This document shows positions 1-12,650 of a stretch of 64,000 nt of DNA, piece after piece. A program made the translations under genes and the position numbers. The stretch is from Aphis gossypii (Eukaryota; Arthropoda; Insecta; Hemiptera; Aphididae), in the NCBI RefSeq assembly GCF_020184175.1, contig NC_065531.1, forward strand, positions 88,506,604 to 88,570,603, in the 5' to 3' direction. The notes under the pieces are model-generated. The model had not been told where the DNA came from. It made no database searches and worked only from the letters and a program-made list of their open reading frames with translations. Within the stretch, counting starts at the first letter, position 1. The number at the start of each line of letters is the position of its first letter.

Positions 1-827
1 TTCAAGGGTAATGTATATAAAAAAGGTTTTTAAATAAAACTAATAACAAAATATTTAATAAATACTGAAAATTGTGTAGTATATTTATATTTCATAATAT
101 CTGCTTCTATCTAACTCATTTTATATCAAGTAAATTCGTTAAAACACTATAATAACTAATAGATGATGAATGTTGAAAAATTCAAGAAAAACCCTTATAT
201 TCTAAAAGAAATTGGTTTTAAATTTCTTAATATGCATTTTGTTCAATTATATCGTATCCTGTTTAATTTTGTTTTAATTATCAAAGCTAAATAATTATAC
301 ATATTTTATATTAATTAAAATTATTTTATTTCATGTGTTCTAATTTATAAATAATAATTATTTATCTCTATTATTGTTTAAAAATATCAAACTAAATTTA
401 AGTTTTTAATACTTCAATATAGTACTGTTCTAAATATTTAACGTCTTAATCCCTCGTGAATATTTATATTAATAAATAAATGTAAAAAAACACTGTAATG
501 GAAAGCTTAAATTTGAATTCAATGATAAATCAGTGCATGTGAAAAATAATTCTAAACAAATATAATGTGTTAGCTACTATTCCCGATTCCGTAATTTTAC
601 TTTATTTTTCACAATTTTTTTTTTTTTTAAGTATTGAATACATTTTTAGAATCTATAAAGAAGTACAATTACCTTATAATACCGTTATAAGTTAAAACAA
701 ATTATTTTAGAGAAAAATAATTAAATTTGGATTTAAATTTAGATATAAATTTATGTTTACTTATCATTAATCTGTTAAAAATTGGAAATTGTAATTTTTT
801 TATTTACGGTTCTCATGTATTTTCTAT
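1..827. other. AT-rich sequence, no feature seen
   Basis: Mostly A/T with short homopolymer runs, including a run of T near 618-628. I see no open frame of note, no terminal inverted repeat and no match to the repeat families described below. Confidence 0.5.
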
Positions 828-1310
828 TTCTGAACGAAGTGATGAATGTATTGATTTTACAATGATGTGTGTGTTTTTTTTTTTATGTCTGTGTACAGCA
901 TAACTTGTTGAAATAATGCTTCAACTTTAAACTTTGGTGGTGGTTTCCGTAGGTGAAGTGAATATCCTTGGTGCATTATAGAGGTTCAAAATAAGAATTT
1001 TTCAACAATTTTCAAAAAAATCAACAAAAACAAAAACTGTGACGGAAAAAAGAGAATTTTTACACAAAATCAGTTTTTGACCAAACCGATTTTTTTTTTT
1101 TTTGTGTATTAAGGTCATTAAAACATAAACCACATTTTTCACCACTCACTAGAAAATATATTCTAGGATGACAAATCATCTCCGTTTAGAATCGTTTTTC
1201 GTATACAATGATATTACCTATCATTAAATTCAAATTAATTATAGGTATATATTATAGTGACCTAATATACAGCAGAGCGTTACTCACTGGATTACTTTTT
1301 TTTGTTTGGA
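828..1310 (+). repeat. Rep-1 copy, internally deleted
   Basis: The left end reads TTCTGAACGAAGTGATGAAT, the signature start of the Rep-1 family seen at 20307, 26461, 42726 and (reverse) 55620. About 265 bp of left-end sequence, including the shared block around ATATCCTTGGTGCATTATAG, is joined near 1093 straight to the family's right end. That right end has a TTTTTCACCACT block, a TGACAAATCATC block, an inverted partial copy of the start motif near 1185, and a CAGCAGAGCGTTACTCACT terminus. About 1 kb present in the 54124-55620 copy is missing. No conserved reading frame is present. Confidence 0.75.
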
Positions 1311-1744
1311 TTTTAAATTTAAAATAAAAAATAAACACAAAAAATAAAAATAAAAAACACTTGAACACGTTTAACTATAGAAACAAGTCACGGGTGTAGG
1401 TACTTCATATCAATGTACACCAAGTGATTTTTAGCGCTGTGCTGCAATAATTTTTTCAAAATATGCAGATTAATTTTATGATATTATCTATTTGTACTAT
1501 GAACATATTCACACTGTTTACCGTATGGTGGATTTGACTCAAAAGTAAATCCAATAATTTAATATTATGAACATCATTATTATAATAATTAAATATTAAT
1601 AATATATCATAATTAATAAATGTAATGTTTTTTGGTAAATATTAAATCAACCTATGGTAATTTTAATAGTAAATTTAGGTAATGACTTTAATAAAAATAT
1701 CAAAAACATATCATGATATTTACTTGTGATATAGGCCAACAGAC
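1311..1744. other. AT-rich spacer between Rep-1 pieces
   Basis: Starts with an A/T tract and continues as AT-rich sequence. No gene or terminal repeat is seen. It may be an older insertion separating two Rep-1 right ends. Confidence 0.4.
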
Positions 1745-1882
1745 GGTTTCGAATCAGAATCGTTTTGTATACAATAGTATATTATTGAATTCAAATTTAA
1801 CCACTCAATACAGTGACTCTTTGGACACATAATGTATAGAAGAGAGTAGTACCCACTTCCTCACTTTTTAATTTTAAAGAAT
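1745..1882 (+). repeat. Rep-1 right-end fragment
   Basis: Carries the right-end signature: AATCAGAATCGTTTTGTATA, then a diverged form of the ATTGAATTCAAATTTAAC block, a CAGTGACTC block and GTAGTACCCACTTCC at the end. The left half and the internal modules are absent. Confidence 0.6.
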
Positions 1883-2629
1883 CTAAACCGATGCTATGGT
1901 TTCTTTTAAGAATTAAGATGAAACTAAAAGAAAAGAATTTAATTATCTATACTTAAATATTGTTTATCTATAATGTTATATTTCCAAGTGGTGGTTATAA
2001 AGGTAGAAATATAAATGTGAATTAAAAAAAATGTAAACCAAAATTTAAAATTTATCCTGAACGACAATTTTAAAAATCTTTGATAGTCTAATATATTTGA
2101 AGTTTTAAATTATTCAAATATTAAGTTCATTTGAAAATGAAAGTTTTGTTGTTTAAGTTATATTTGCTGAATATTTATTGTTTTTGAAATTTATATTATA
2201 ATAATAATTAATATATTTTGTATTTTAATAAGTAATTATGACTGGTGAATACTATAGTATACATTTATTAAATTACTGCTGAGGTCTTCACTTAGAATTC
2301 ATTTATTTAAGACTTACAAGATATAAATAATTGCTATGATTTATATATTGATAATATGTTTTCCAATATTTAAAAAAAAAATTTATTACTTGAGTAGTGA
2401 GGAAAGTTTAAAATACATTTATAGATTTTATGATATAGATGGATTTTAAATAAATAATGATAGGTTTTAAATTATTATTTTTTTAAATGCCAACTTTTAT
2501 AATAATCAAACAGCTTAAAAAAACCATTTAAATAACTTTTTTCTTTTTAATTTTTAGTGTTATTTTTTCCGCAATGTCTATAAATTTAATAATCTTTGTG
2601 TGCACCTATATACAGGTTAAAGTTTTTGT
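1883..2629. other. AT-rich sequence, no feature seen
   Basis: No recognisable gene, terminal repeat or family match. It contains several A/T homopolymer runs. Confidence 0.45.
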
Positions 2630-2890
2630 TGACATTGCCCAGGATGAAAGTTTTTATTTTTTTGTCGTCCCTCAGGGGCTGTGCTGAGATTACACTACCC
2701 GGGGGTCTCAAACACTCGAATGGAGATTGCGTTTTAATAAATCCGTGGGGTATGCAGTAGTCCAAATGAAGACAAACCCTCTAGGGTGGTCGATGTTAGG
2801 ATGTGGGGTAAAAAGCGATTAACGTAGGTACCATTTTTCGCGTGACCTTAAGCAGACGTTATTGCAATTTTAAATGGGGAATATTTCACA
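2630..2890. other. unassigned block of higher G+C
   Basis: A short block clearly richer in G and C than its surroundings, with GTCGTCCCTCAGGGGCTGTG near 2663 and CCCGGGGGTCTCAAAC near 2698. I could not find terminal repeats, a long frame, or a second copy in the window. It could be an old transposon remnant, a regulatory block or a fragment of an untranslated exon. Confidence 0.35.
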
Positions 2891-3873
2891 TTTGTTCAAA
2901 ATAATTTACAGTTCATTCTACAAAATGGTTAGGCGATTAAACTGAAATGAAATAGTTGCCAGATTTTAAATTGTTACATATTGATATTTGATTTTTGTTT
3001 TTTTTTTTATATACGTCAAAAAAATTGAACATGTTGTGCAGCATTCTATTCTTAAAGAAATTAAAAATGATCATAAATCTATGTTTTTAATTTTTGGATT
3101 TAGATAAAGTGTTGAAAAAATTCGTCTTTATAGATTAAGTTAGGTTAGGTTTTAAATTGTTTTATAATAAACTCTTGTAAAATTTATAGTGTAAAGATCT
3201 AAGGCTTGAAAATTTAATACAAGGATTCTTTTAAATTGTTCTTACTAAAGAAAAGTTCTTTTTAAAAAGTTTAGCTTAAAATTAAAATACATTTTTTTGT
3301 AACTAGTTATTTATACAAAAATTTTCATTGAAACATTTTGACAATAATTTAAATAATTTAGTTATTATTTTTTAAATATAATACAATTAGGTATAAGTTA
3401 TTCATATATATTTTAAACTATTGAATATTTTTAGTTTTCATTTTCTCTTCGAATTTCTAAACGATAAAGTAGTGTCCCGAATTGTTAATAAGTAAGATAA
3501 AATTTCGTGTTTCGTTGATGGACATACATATGAAATTTATACATTTCACATAGTGACTTGTAAATAAAATTTGTCTTAAATAGTTCTATAAAATGTATTA
3601 TAAGCTATTGTAATAATCATTTAAATAATTTTGATTTTCAATAATGATAATTTAATAAAACACTTTGTTCTTAGCCTGTGAAAGTGTGAACCAAATTGTA
3701 TGTATTAAAAATACTTAAGTTATATCTTGTACTCTCTACCAACTAGGGTATTATGTAATATAAATAAAAAAACTTAAAGAAAATAAAGAGAGTAATTCTA
3801 TTGAGAGAATTCATATTTTCATGTTTTTGAAAGTTCTTAGTTAGGTACCTATTTTACCATATAAATTATATTT

Positions 3874-3877
<4 letters not shown>
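2891..3877. other. AT-rich sequence with one short TTAGG tract
   Basis: No gene seen. A GTTAGGTTAGGTT tract lies at 3139-3151. This is two to three units of the insect telomere motif, too short to be a telomere. Confidence 0.45.
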
Positions 3878-3924
<47 letters not shown>

Positions 3925-3936
3925 ATATATATATAT
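3878..3936. repeat. (TA)n microsatellite
   Basis: A run of alternating T and A for about 59 bp, with one slip (TATTAT) near 3913. Confidence 0.95.
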
Positions 3937-6208
3937 TTTTATTAACAATAACCAATATTTCTAACAGATTGTTAAAATCTATGATAAAAATCTTTAAATC
4001 CGTAAAAGAAAAATGATCTATTCGATATTGGCATGTTGAATTTTACAATGAATAATACGCGTAATTTGAATGAAGAATAAGTATATAAAAATAATATTAT
4101 ATTTTTTATGTATATATATTTTATAGGTATAACTTATATTCAGTATAATTACTATACTATACTTAAGTTAAAACTGAAGGTGTAAGTTAATTTTCTACTT
4201 CAATATGAACAGTACAGTACTATAATACTGCTATATAATATTTAACTTTTTTTTTTTACAAAATCTTAACATTTTGTAAATTTCTCATAAAATAATATAT
4301 TTATATTCTTCCTTCCTACCTCACTAGTCGGTATAATATTATATATATTCCTTGACATTTTATCTTTAGCCCGATCATCATAACACCTGCACTTGCGTGT
4401 GCGTGTGTAATGCTTTTATAAACGCTTCGTTTGACACGTTTTCTTTTTCATCACAAAATCCACCACATGCAATATATATAATATATAATATAGTTTCTTA
4501 TATACAATGTTTTTTTCACCGTCGTTTCCCTCCGTAAATAATGCAGTTACTCTGTGACGTGGTGGATGGATGTACGAGAGATAAGAAAACCGACGAAATA
4601 TATTTTTTTTCTTTTCTCAGTCGACCTTAGTACTCGCTTATATCTTTATAATATATATATTATTAAGTATGTATTATATATGTTTATGTGTTTTTCTGTA
4701 CCAAAGGTGGAATCCAAGATAAACAGCTCTGTGACGAGTGGCGATAGGAACATTAAAAAAAATATACAATATCTTTTGGCACTATTCCATTTCATCCGTT
4801 TACTTTTGCACTCGGTATTATTTTGTAGAGTAGGTAGTCTACATAATAATATTATAACATCTAACCCTAGATGCCTGGCGTTAAGTCTGCTCGTTATCCG
4901 CCCACGCACGATATTATTATAGGTATGGCTCACATTTTTTTAATGGCGGAAAAAATACAGAAACTCACCCTAGCTACGTAACATATTTTCATTGAATTTT
5001 CGATGTTGTTTATATATTATTATATCACTAGATACTATTCAAAAACACGTTTTCTCGAGATTTATAGTGAGTGTCCTATAGCTATATACAAGTACAAAAG
5101 TGTATATAACTATTTGTTGGTACATCATTCCCATCGTTATTTTTCAATAGACACCTAAATTATATTATACGTACAGAATAAACAGTAATCATTATATTTC
5201 AATCTGGAAAGAATTCGAATGGGTTCCCCTTAAGTCTTTCATTTCACAGTAGTTAAAGTATAAAGTTTGGCGTTTGATTTATTTTGATTGCTATCTGTGA
5301 CTACAATTGTTTATTTCAGTGAATTGAATTGGTACACAAGTAATATCCTAGTATACCATAATTTTTGTTTCCATAATCATCTCACAATAATAACAGATAT
5401 TCATTTGAAAGATTATTGTATGGATGATGTATTTTATTAATTTCAGTTATTAATATTCTTGTATGTGTTAGCGGTAATGTATGTAATACAGGCTAAAGCA
5501 GTTTAGTATTTTTAATTTACACTTTAATAATATACGTGTATTGTATGTACTCGTATTAAATGTATTTCATGTAATGTCACATTGTGAGTAATGTCGATGT
5601 ATCTGATCATTTGTTTAATGTTAATTAAATAATAAATATTATTAACTATACTGAGTTATTTGATTATTAATTTTATCATTATTCGGTTTTTCATTGTACA
5701 TATAACCGTAGTTTTTTAGTGGTAGAAAGTTACTTAAGTTAATACAATACAATTTGTTAGTTTAATAAATTTGTCATATTTTAATCTTTCTGGACAATTA
5801 TATTATTATTAAAAGAAAATGTATTTCAAACACAAGTATTTCTGTTGGTTTTATTAAATACCTACATCATTTGAATACACAAACACAATACGGCTACTTG
5901 TTTATTGTTATACACTTAAACATCTTCTTTGCGTATACTTTGTTTTAAATTTTATAGATTTAAATATTAATGTACCTCGATTTTTTAAGCTTTTAAATTG
6001 TTATTCTTACAAAACGAATGTAATTTTTATAGTTCATACAATTTTTATAGATATATTATTTGCAAGTGCAAATATACAAGATAAGTGAGCATTATTTTTA
6101 TATTACTTACAAAATATGCGCATATTAATTTTATAAACTACTTAATATCTATTTTTTAGAATCTCTAATATTTGTTTTTATTTAGATAGGGTTATTATCT
6201 AACATATG
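3937..6208. other. AT-rich sequence, no supported gene
   Basis: A 122-codon plus-strand frame (4554-4922) and a 95-codon minus-strand frame (4646-4933) overlap each other. Both translate to low-complexity hydrophobic and aromatic residues typical of chance frames in AT-rich DNA. I recognise no domain. A block of higher G+C around 4370-4560 and 4860-4960 has no further structure that I can name. Confidence 0.45.
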
Positions 6209-6216
6209 TAGTAGAT

Positions 6217-6479
6217 CAGGGATTCCCAACCTTTTTATCATCGAGTACCACCAGACACTTTTTCAATCAATACGCGTACCACTTCAATTCTAAAACTAAA
6301 TTAGGAGTCAAATTTTTTTTAACGTATATTTTTATGATTCATTAATTTCTTAACATTTTTTTTTATTGTTGGATATTTATGAAAGTAAAAAAAAATTTAA
6401 GTTAAAATTTCTTTGCGTACCACCTACGAGCTTTCCACGTACCACTAGTGGTACGCGTACCACGGGTTGGGAACCTCTG
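6217..6479. mobile_element. hAT-type MITE (263 bp)
   Basis: The ends are inverted repeats: CAGGGATTCCCAACC on the left and GGTTGGGAACCTCTG on the right. The flanks carry a perfect 8-bp direct repeat TAGTAGAT (6209-6216 and 6480-6487). An 8-bp target duplication with CAGNGGTTCCCAAC-like ends is the hallmark of hAT elements. The interior has no transposase; it holds several GTACCAC motifs and a 16-bp palindrome GTACCACTAGTGGTAC near the right end. It is therefore a non-autonomous element that needed a transposase in trans. Confidence 0.92.
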
Positions 6480-6487
6480 TAGTAGAT

Positions 6488-7744
6488 ATATAGATACATA
6501 GTAGGCGTTTTCACGTTAGCCCGTATTGCGTGATTAAGTGGTATTGAAATTGAACCATTTATAATTTTAATCAAATGAAAAACTGTATAAAAGCTATTCA
6601 AATCCAAATCATATAATTGTATTAAGTGACAATATGTAAAATATTATTACAAATTTATATTTTAATTTTTCATTAACAAAGTTATTAATCAATTGTTTAT
6701 TTTTTTCAGGTAAGTTTACTTATGAAGTATATAAAAAAACATACAAGCATGTAAGTTAGAAATTGTTACATCATTTATTGCTTATTTTGAAAATTTAAAA
6801 TAATAATAAACCTATCTTACTAACTTATATTATTAATAAAAAGTATCCATTTATATGTCCGCTAGTCTAGTATACACATATCTGCTTGTATTATATTATT
6901 TTTCATCTATTGTAATATTGTATTAATTTGATTAAATTGATTGTATCTATTTATATTTTAATTGGAACGTTAAATACCAATGTTTCAAAATAACTTGGCA
7001 CTTTGTGAGGTTATGTGGAATATGAAATAATGTAGGTAAAAAGTATGAATAATGCTATAATAAAAATACGTTGGTATGCAAATAAAACGTAACCACTAAC
7101 CGAGCATCAATAAGGTTTTATTAGTTCGTTTATGATATTCAAGCCATGCTAGGAGTTTCTTGTAAAACGGTCACGTAGACATTTTTTTCAATACTTTTTT
7201 TATGTTCTACCAGATCCATGAGCTTTCTTGTGGATAAAAAATTATCCAATATTGAGCAGCATGTATTAAGTTGAATAAAATGGTGAAAAAATATATCATA
7301 TATGAATTATGCTTTCGTTATCGTCTGTATAAGATTCAGTGCAGCTATCGTGTATTTATAATTTATATAATAATAAGGAAAAAACCTATGTATATGTCTT
7401 TGTATAACACCTACAATAATATACATGCATATATTTCACATACGTAATATATTATAATATCGTATGTATGATTAGTATCTGCGTGATTTGAAAGATCGCA
7501 TTTTAATTTTTTATCATGATATCTATAACAATGTATTGCAGTTTTATTATTTTATTTAAAACGTCTTGTTTAAAAAAAAATACTTATAGGTGTATCTAGT
7601 TTACCTATTATAACTGTTAGCTACGTCTACCTCAACACTTAAACTTTCTTTCTTTCTCTGATCATTATTTCTCACATGGCAATACTCACAAACAAAACTG
7701 TCGGTTGTTTGTAATACTCAGGTACACAGTTAGTGTAAATAAAA
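6488..7744. other. AT-rich sequence, no feature seen
   Basis: No gene, terminal repeat or family match was recognised in this stretch. Confidence 0.45.
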
Positions 7745-8060
7745 GTGCACGGGCGCTGCTGATTTATGTAGCGTGCGCGCGCGCTTTCACATTTCTTTTG
7801 TCGTCCGCGAGCTATAGGTAACGCATCACGTCCCTCGTCGTCGTTATAGCCCAACAATTTATAAGCTGTTTCTTCTACTCACCGTCAGCCGACAGACATC
7901 CTTGTCCAAGCTATGCCCACATGCACATGCGCGCGTGCTCACGAATATATAGCTGACGTTCGACAGACACGTGACGGGAATAAGGAAACGCGAACCCGTA
8001 GAATGTGTAAAACGGTAAAGATAGTTCAATTATCGATCGATATAATACCGTTACTACTGA
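7745..8060 (-). promoter_or_regulatory. CpG-rich block, possible promoter with first exon
   Basis: This block has dense CpG, including a GCGTGCGCGCGCGC run, in otherwise CpG-poor DNA. Read on the minus strand it contains CTATATATTC (about 7943-7952), a TATA-like motif. About 60 bp further on is GACGGTGAGTAG, which matches a splice donor (GTGAGT, 7877-7882). A CACGTG E-box-like site lies near 7968. This arrangement would suit a TATA promoter with a short 5' untranslated exon on the minus strand. No downstream coding exon was found in the window, so the gene is not identified. A regulatory block or a GC-rich transposon remnant are alternatives. Confidence 0.3.
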
Positions 8061-9929
8061 CACCGTACTGAGGTCCGTTTAATTTTTATTTTCTCAATAG
8101 TTATATTGTATTGTTATTTGGGAATATAAAATATATACGTACAATTGAAAAAGACCTCCTGTCATATACTCGTAGAATATAACAGAAGCAAGTAGTCTTG
8201 AGAAATTGAATTTATAATAAGTACCTATATAAACCAAATACATTTTTCCTGTCTATTGTTTTGGAACATTTTAAATTTGAAAATTTCTTAATAAATTCTG
8301 AAGAAAGTATAAATTTAATGGCGTCATGGAGGTTTAATGTCTTTTTTAATTAAATTGTATAACCTTGTTTGTTTCAATCTTTATAGCAGTATACCAATAT
8401 AGGTATAAGCAAAATATGAATATTTGTGAACGAAGTTAAATTATTAACTATTAAACTTAACCTAACCTATCCTTAACCTAGTATTTTAATAAATAGGATT
8501 TTTGGTTTGTTTTTTATTATTATTACGTTTAATATGATATGTTGTATCTGCTACAAATTGATTGTTATAATGCATATTTAAATTATAATCATACGCTAAA
8601 TAAATAAAAAAATATATTTAAATTATTAATATTATGTATGTGAACTTCAATTCTAATTGAACAATAAAGAATTATAATAATATTGTTTCACAAATTATAT
8701 GATTTTCAATTATTTCAATTAATATGATTTGATTTAAGTTAGGATATTAATATTCAGCTTGTTCCTAGTATAATGACAAATGTTGTATTTAAAAACTACC
8801 TAGTATACCTATTATAATTTATAGTAGAACATTTTTAGCTATCTCATATATATATATATTTATGTATATTGTATGTTTTCATTTCATAAAAATATAGCTT
8901 ATAATATTATTATTAAATATATAACGCATTACATAGGTATTAAATTGTAAAAAGTCATTCATAGATATTATGCACATATATACAAAAATTTAAATTTAGA
9001 ACGATATGTTCATAAACATACTTATGTTACATGAATAGGTATATCAAAAACAGTTTAAATATTATAAATATTTGATGAAAATTTAGTTCTTAGTTATTTA
9101 TTTTAGAAATAAATCACATTTATCGAGAACTGGTTAAAAAAATCACGTTTTCCTTTATATTTTACTGTTTTTTAAATTATAAAGTTTAGTACTTGATCTT
9201 CCAAGTGCATAAACTAGATTCACTTTTCTTCAAAAAAAGAGATGTTGAAGTTTTAAATTAAAGTATGTTTTTACTATAAACTAAGTACATGTGAATAAAT
9301 AAGTCATTGTAAAATCAATACTTACATCTGTTTGTTTAAAATATAAAATAATTGTGTCGAAAAAGTTACAACTTATGTATTTAGTACACAATTTGTACGC
9401 GCATTAGTGAACCTACTAAAAAACGTTTTTTTTTTACAAATTGGCAATTCTCCAATTCCCTACTTTTCAATCTAACACTCACAATACTAAAAATAATTTT
9501 TTGGTCTAACATTTTGTACAAATACGTATACATTTCATACTATTATTATATTCCTATAAAAATTACAATAAGTTATTTTAGTAATGTGGGGGCTGGGAAA
9601 ACTTCAAATATGTAACAGAATTTTTCGGTTTGAAAAGATTTTGCTAAAACGTCATGAATGATTGTACAAATTATTCAAATAAACTTTTTGCATTAAGTAT
9701 TGATTTTAAAACCTTCTGTAAATCGTTAATTTTTAATTTAAAGGCGGAGAAGAGGATTATTGAAACATCTATACATTTTACACAATTCCTCACATAATCG
9801 TAATTATCTTCATATTATAATGGATATTTTAACTAGCATACTGGGTGATATTTATTTATAAATTAATAAATTACTGTTTACTTTTTGTTGCCTAGCAAAT
9901 AATATTATATTTAATTATTTTTTACTGTA
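8061..9929. other. AT-rich sequence, no feature seen
   Basis: A short CCTAACCTA tract sits near 8459-8468. No gene or repeat termini were recognised. Confidence 0.45.
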
Positions 9930-10090
9930 TGACAAGTAATGATATAAACATTTGGTGAAAATTTCGAGTTTGTACAGTTATTCGTTTTCGAATTACATTA
10001 AAAAAAAAAAAACAAAACTGACTTGGTCAAAGATTGGATTTGCATAGAAATTCCGTTTTTCTTTAATTTTTTGTTTATTTTTCCCGATTA
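9930..10090 (-). repeat. Rep-1 left-half fragment
   Basis: Collinear with 55270-55400 in the reference copy: TGGTGAAAATTTC, then a 'tacag...attcgtttt' block, an A-run, and a 'tagaaattccgtttttc' block. Both ends are lost. Confidence 0.5.
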
Positions 10091-11321
10091 TAAAAATAAA
10101 AATTGGGTATTTTTAGTTTTAAAAATAATGTATGTGACGACATTTTTTTAAATTATTTATTTATTAATTTTTACATTCATATTTTATAGTTGAATTATAA
10201 TCAAATTATTCAAGGCCTACAATATTAATATACAATATTATACATACAACTGCTTTCATTATATTTATTGTAGAGAAATATTTTCTAAACTGTATAATTT
10301 TTGTCAATTTTAATTTACTTTGAGAATAATAACAGTATTGTACTTTAAATAAATGCTGATTACCTTAATGGCTTTTCAAAAATTTTTTATTATTCTCGTT
10401 GCTTTTGTTCATAAATATGTCCAATTCAATACGATCTCTCACTTGCACACGCAATTATTATTATTTGGCACAACACATTCAGTTTATTCTTTATACAGGT
10501 TTTGGCTCGTTCGCTTTCATTATTGAATGACAAAATCAGTAAATGTCTGTACCTATATCCAGACATGTGATTGCATCGTTCAGAATACGATTATATTCAG
10601 TATAAATTGCTTCGAATTCGGATGATATCGAACAAATAACGGGTATTAGCTACACTGTGCTTATATTATATTATGACAAGAAAATATACTACCTCTGGTT
10701 AGATTATGCAGATTGTATATCATGATACCCACATTTCAAAAATTTTGATATAACAATTCACTATTAAACAATATTGTTATTTTTTAATTTGTAATAGATA
10801 GGTTAGGGTACTAGTGTAGTTAAATAATTTTATCTTTTAATGTTATAGTACTAACCCTATTGTGATCCATCAAAAGAATTTTGTGACGGAAATTTGGGTC
10901 ACAATTCATAGGCTGGAAATGTGGTTATCGATATTTTCCCTAATCTAAATTTCCAAATTAATTTTTTCCCGAATAGTATTTTACCCGAAAGTCCGTAAAC
11001 CTGAAACTTTTTTTCTTGAACACTTTTTATTCGAATCAATATTAAAATCGATAAATTAAAATATGTATAAAATATAAAAATTAATAAATAAAATTAAGAA
11101 TTACATAATAATGTATATACCTAGTGTAATAATTAAATATTAAAAAGACATATGTCGTTGTAACGACGGTAAAATGCAATGTAGGCAAGATACCCGTACT
11201 TTTCGTAAATATTATTTTTATGGCTCAGCATAAATGATTATTGATAGATTAGAATGTAAAGCAATAGTTGTATTGTAGTTATAGCTAATATACAATTTAT
11301 ATCTTTATCTATATACTATTA
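10091..11321. other. AT-rich sequence, no feature seen
   Basis: No gene or repeat family recognised. Around 10420-10640 the base composition is slightly less skewed, but no frame or motif stands out. Confidence 0.4.
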
Positions 11322-11512
11322 TAAAGCTGAGGAGTTTGTTTGGTTGAACGCGATGAACTCAGAAACTATTGGTTCGATTTGAAAATTTTTTTTTTGTGTT
11401 GGATAGTCCATTTGTCGAGGAAAGCTTTAAGCTATATAACATTACGCTGCGACCAATAGGAGCGAAGCATCAGTGAAAAATGTTGCAAGAATGGGGAAAA
11501 TAAATAATAAAA
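11322..11512 (+). repeat. Rep-6-type outer repeat, left part
   Basis: Contains GCTGAGGAGTTTGTTTGG, GGATAGTCCATTTGTCGAGG and TGCGACCAATAGGAGCGAAG. I recall this combination as a widespread invertebrate dispersed repeat; its class is uncertain (possibly Helitron-like). It is cut at 11512 by the element at 11513. The sequence after 12650 (a GTTACTATGGTTACC block) may be its continuation, which makes this a nested insertion. Confidence 0.5.
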
Positions 11513-12650
11513 ACTAGCTGACCCCGCGCACTTTGTTGCTCGTTAAAAATGCCAATTCTATAATATGATTAGAATTTTGATTAATTTGTTATTTAATATT
11601 CAGTTTAACGATGTTCAAAACTTAGAAATTTTCATAGACCATTTTGATTCTCAAAAAACTTGTGAAAGCACCACTTTAATATGCGAATTTCGTAAAATGC
11701 TTTCTTATTGCACACTAAATTTGTGGTACGATTTTACGAATGTACCGTGTAAATTGCAAGCATCGATCTATCATTGTTCACTGTTCAGGTTCTTCGTTTA
11801 TCAGTCAGTGAGTTACTCTAGTCATAATATTATAGTCATTCTGCTTGCCGTTGCCGTGGGACTCTCGTATGATTATGCGAGCAGTATATTACCATGTAGG
11901 CAATCCACCCGTATTGGATTGCGGACCCCGCAAGATGTGTACGTAAGTTTATAATTCCTAACCATTAAGTTTCAAAGTTATATCAATTTTTTTTTTAATA
12001 GGGTGGATAAAATACAATAATGTGCCATCTCGTGGTTTTCATATTGTTATGTTAGTCTATTGCTGTGATTTTAAGATTTACTGTGGACATTGACTTATTT
12101 CGCTATTTCTTATTTTTGTTGTTATAGTTTCGACAAAATATAACAACAGGCTTACAATTTTTATATTCAATCATAACCAATAGTGACCTTAATATAGTTT
12201 ATTTTCTTGCTGGACAGTGACAGTGACAGTGACAGTTGTTGTTTTTTTACATCCAAATTCCGTACTTTTCTGGTGGACTTTCCTAAAATTGTATTACATG
12301 AGTACCTTTTCCTGCGACCAATAGGAGCGAATCGTCAGTGAAAAATGTTATAAAAACGGAGAAAATAAATAATAATAATAAAATAATGTTACCATGGTTA
12401 CCGAAAATAAAATAATAAAAATAATAATAATAATAATAATAATAGTAATAGTAATCATCGATATTTTTTATTTTTCATCGTATTTTTTCTAATTTTCCGT
12501 GCAACTTTCTTAACTTTTTTTTACATAATACCTTGTCCTGATAATTACGAATACAACAAAAAAATAATTAGCGAAGTCGGTCCAGCCGTTTCAATTGATG
12601 AATTGTTATACATTTTTGGCTCCATTTTTATATATGTAGACTGTAGAGAT
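11513..12650 (+). repeat. Rep-6 copy A (dispersed repeat, about 1.1 kb)
   Basis: Starts with CTAGCTGACCCCGCGCACTT and ends near GTCGGTCCAGCCGTTTC followed by CATTTTTATATATGTAGA. A collinear copy lies on the minus strand at 49925-51104, at roughly 90% identity by eye in the compared segment. A 129-codon frame starts at 11565 and its first 75 or so codons are also open in the other copy. The differences between the two are mostly amino-acid changing (about 13 against 4 silent by my count), so the frame shows no sign of selection and is not called a gene. Internal features include four ACAGTG units at 12214-12235 and an (AAT)n run at 12419-12455. The class is not settled. Confidence 0.65.

Noticed and set aside
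3878..3936. (TA)n run as an origin or regulatory element
   Set aside because: Simple microsatellite, like those at 33579, 52630 and 61784; no supporting context.
4554..4922. 122-codon plus-strand frame
   Set aside because: Overlapped by a 95-codon frame on the other strand, low-complexity residues, no domain, AT-driven composition.
11565..11954. 129-codon frame as a gene
   Set aside because: Lies in a dispersed repeat; differences from the second copy (50820-51056) are mostly amino-acid changing, so there is no sign of coding selection.
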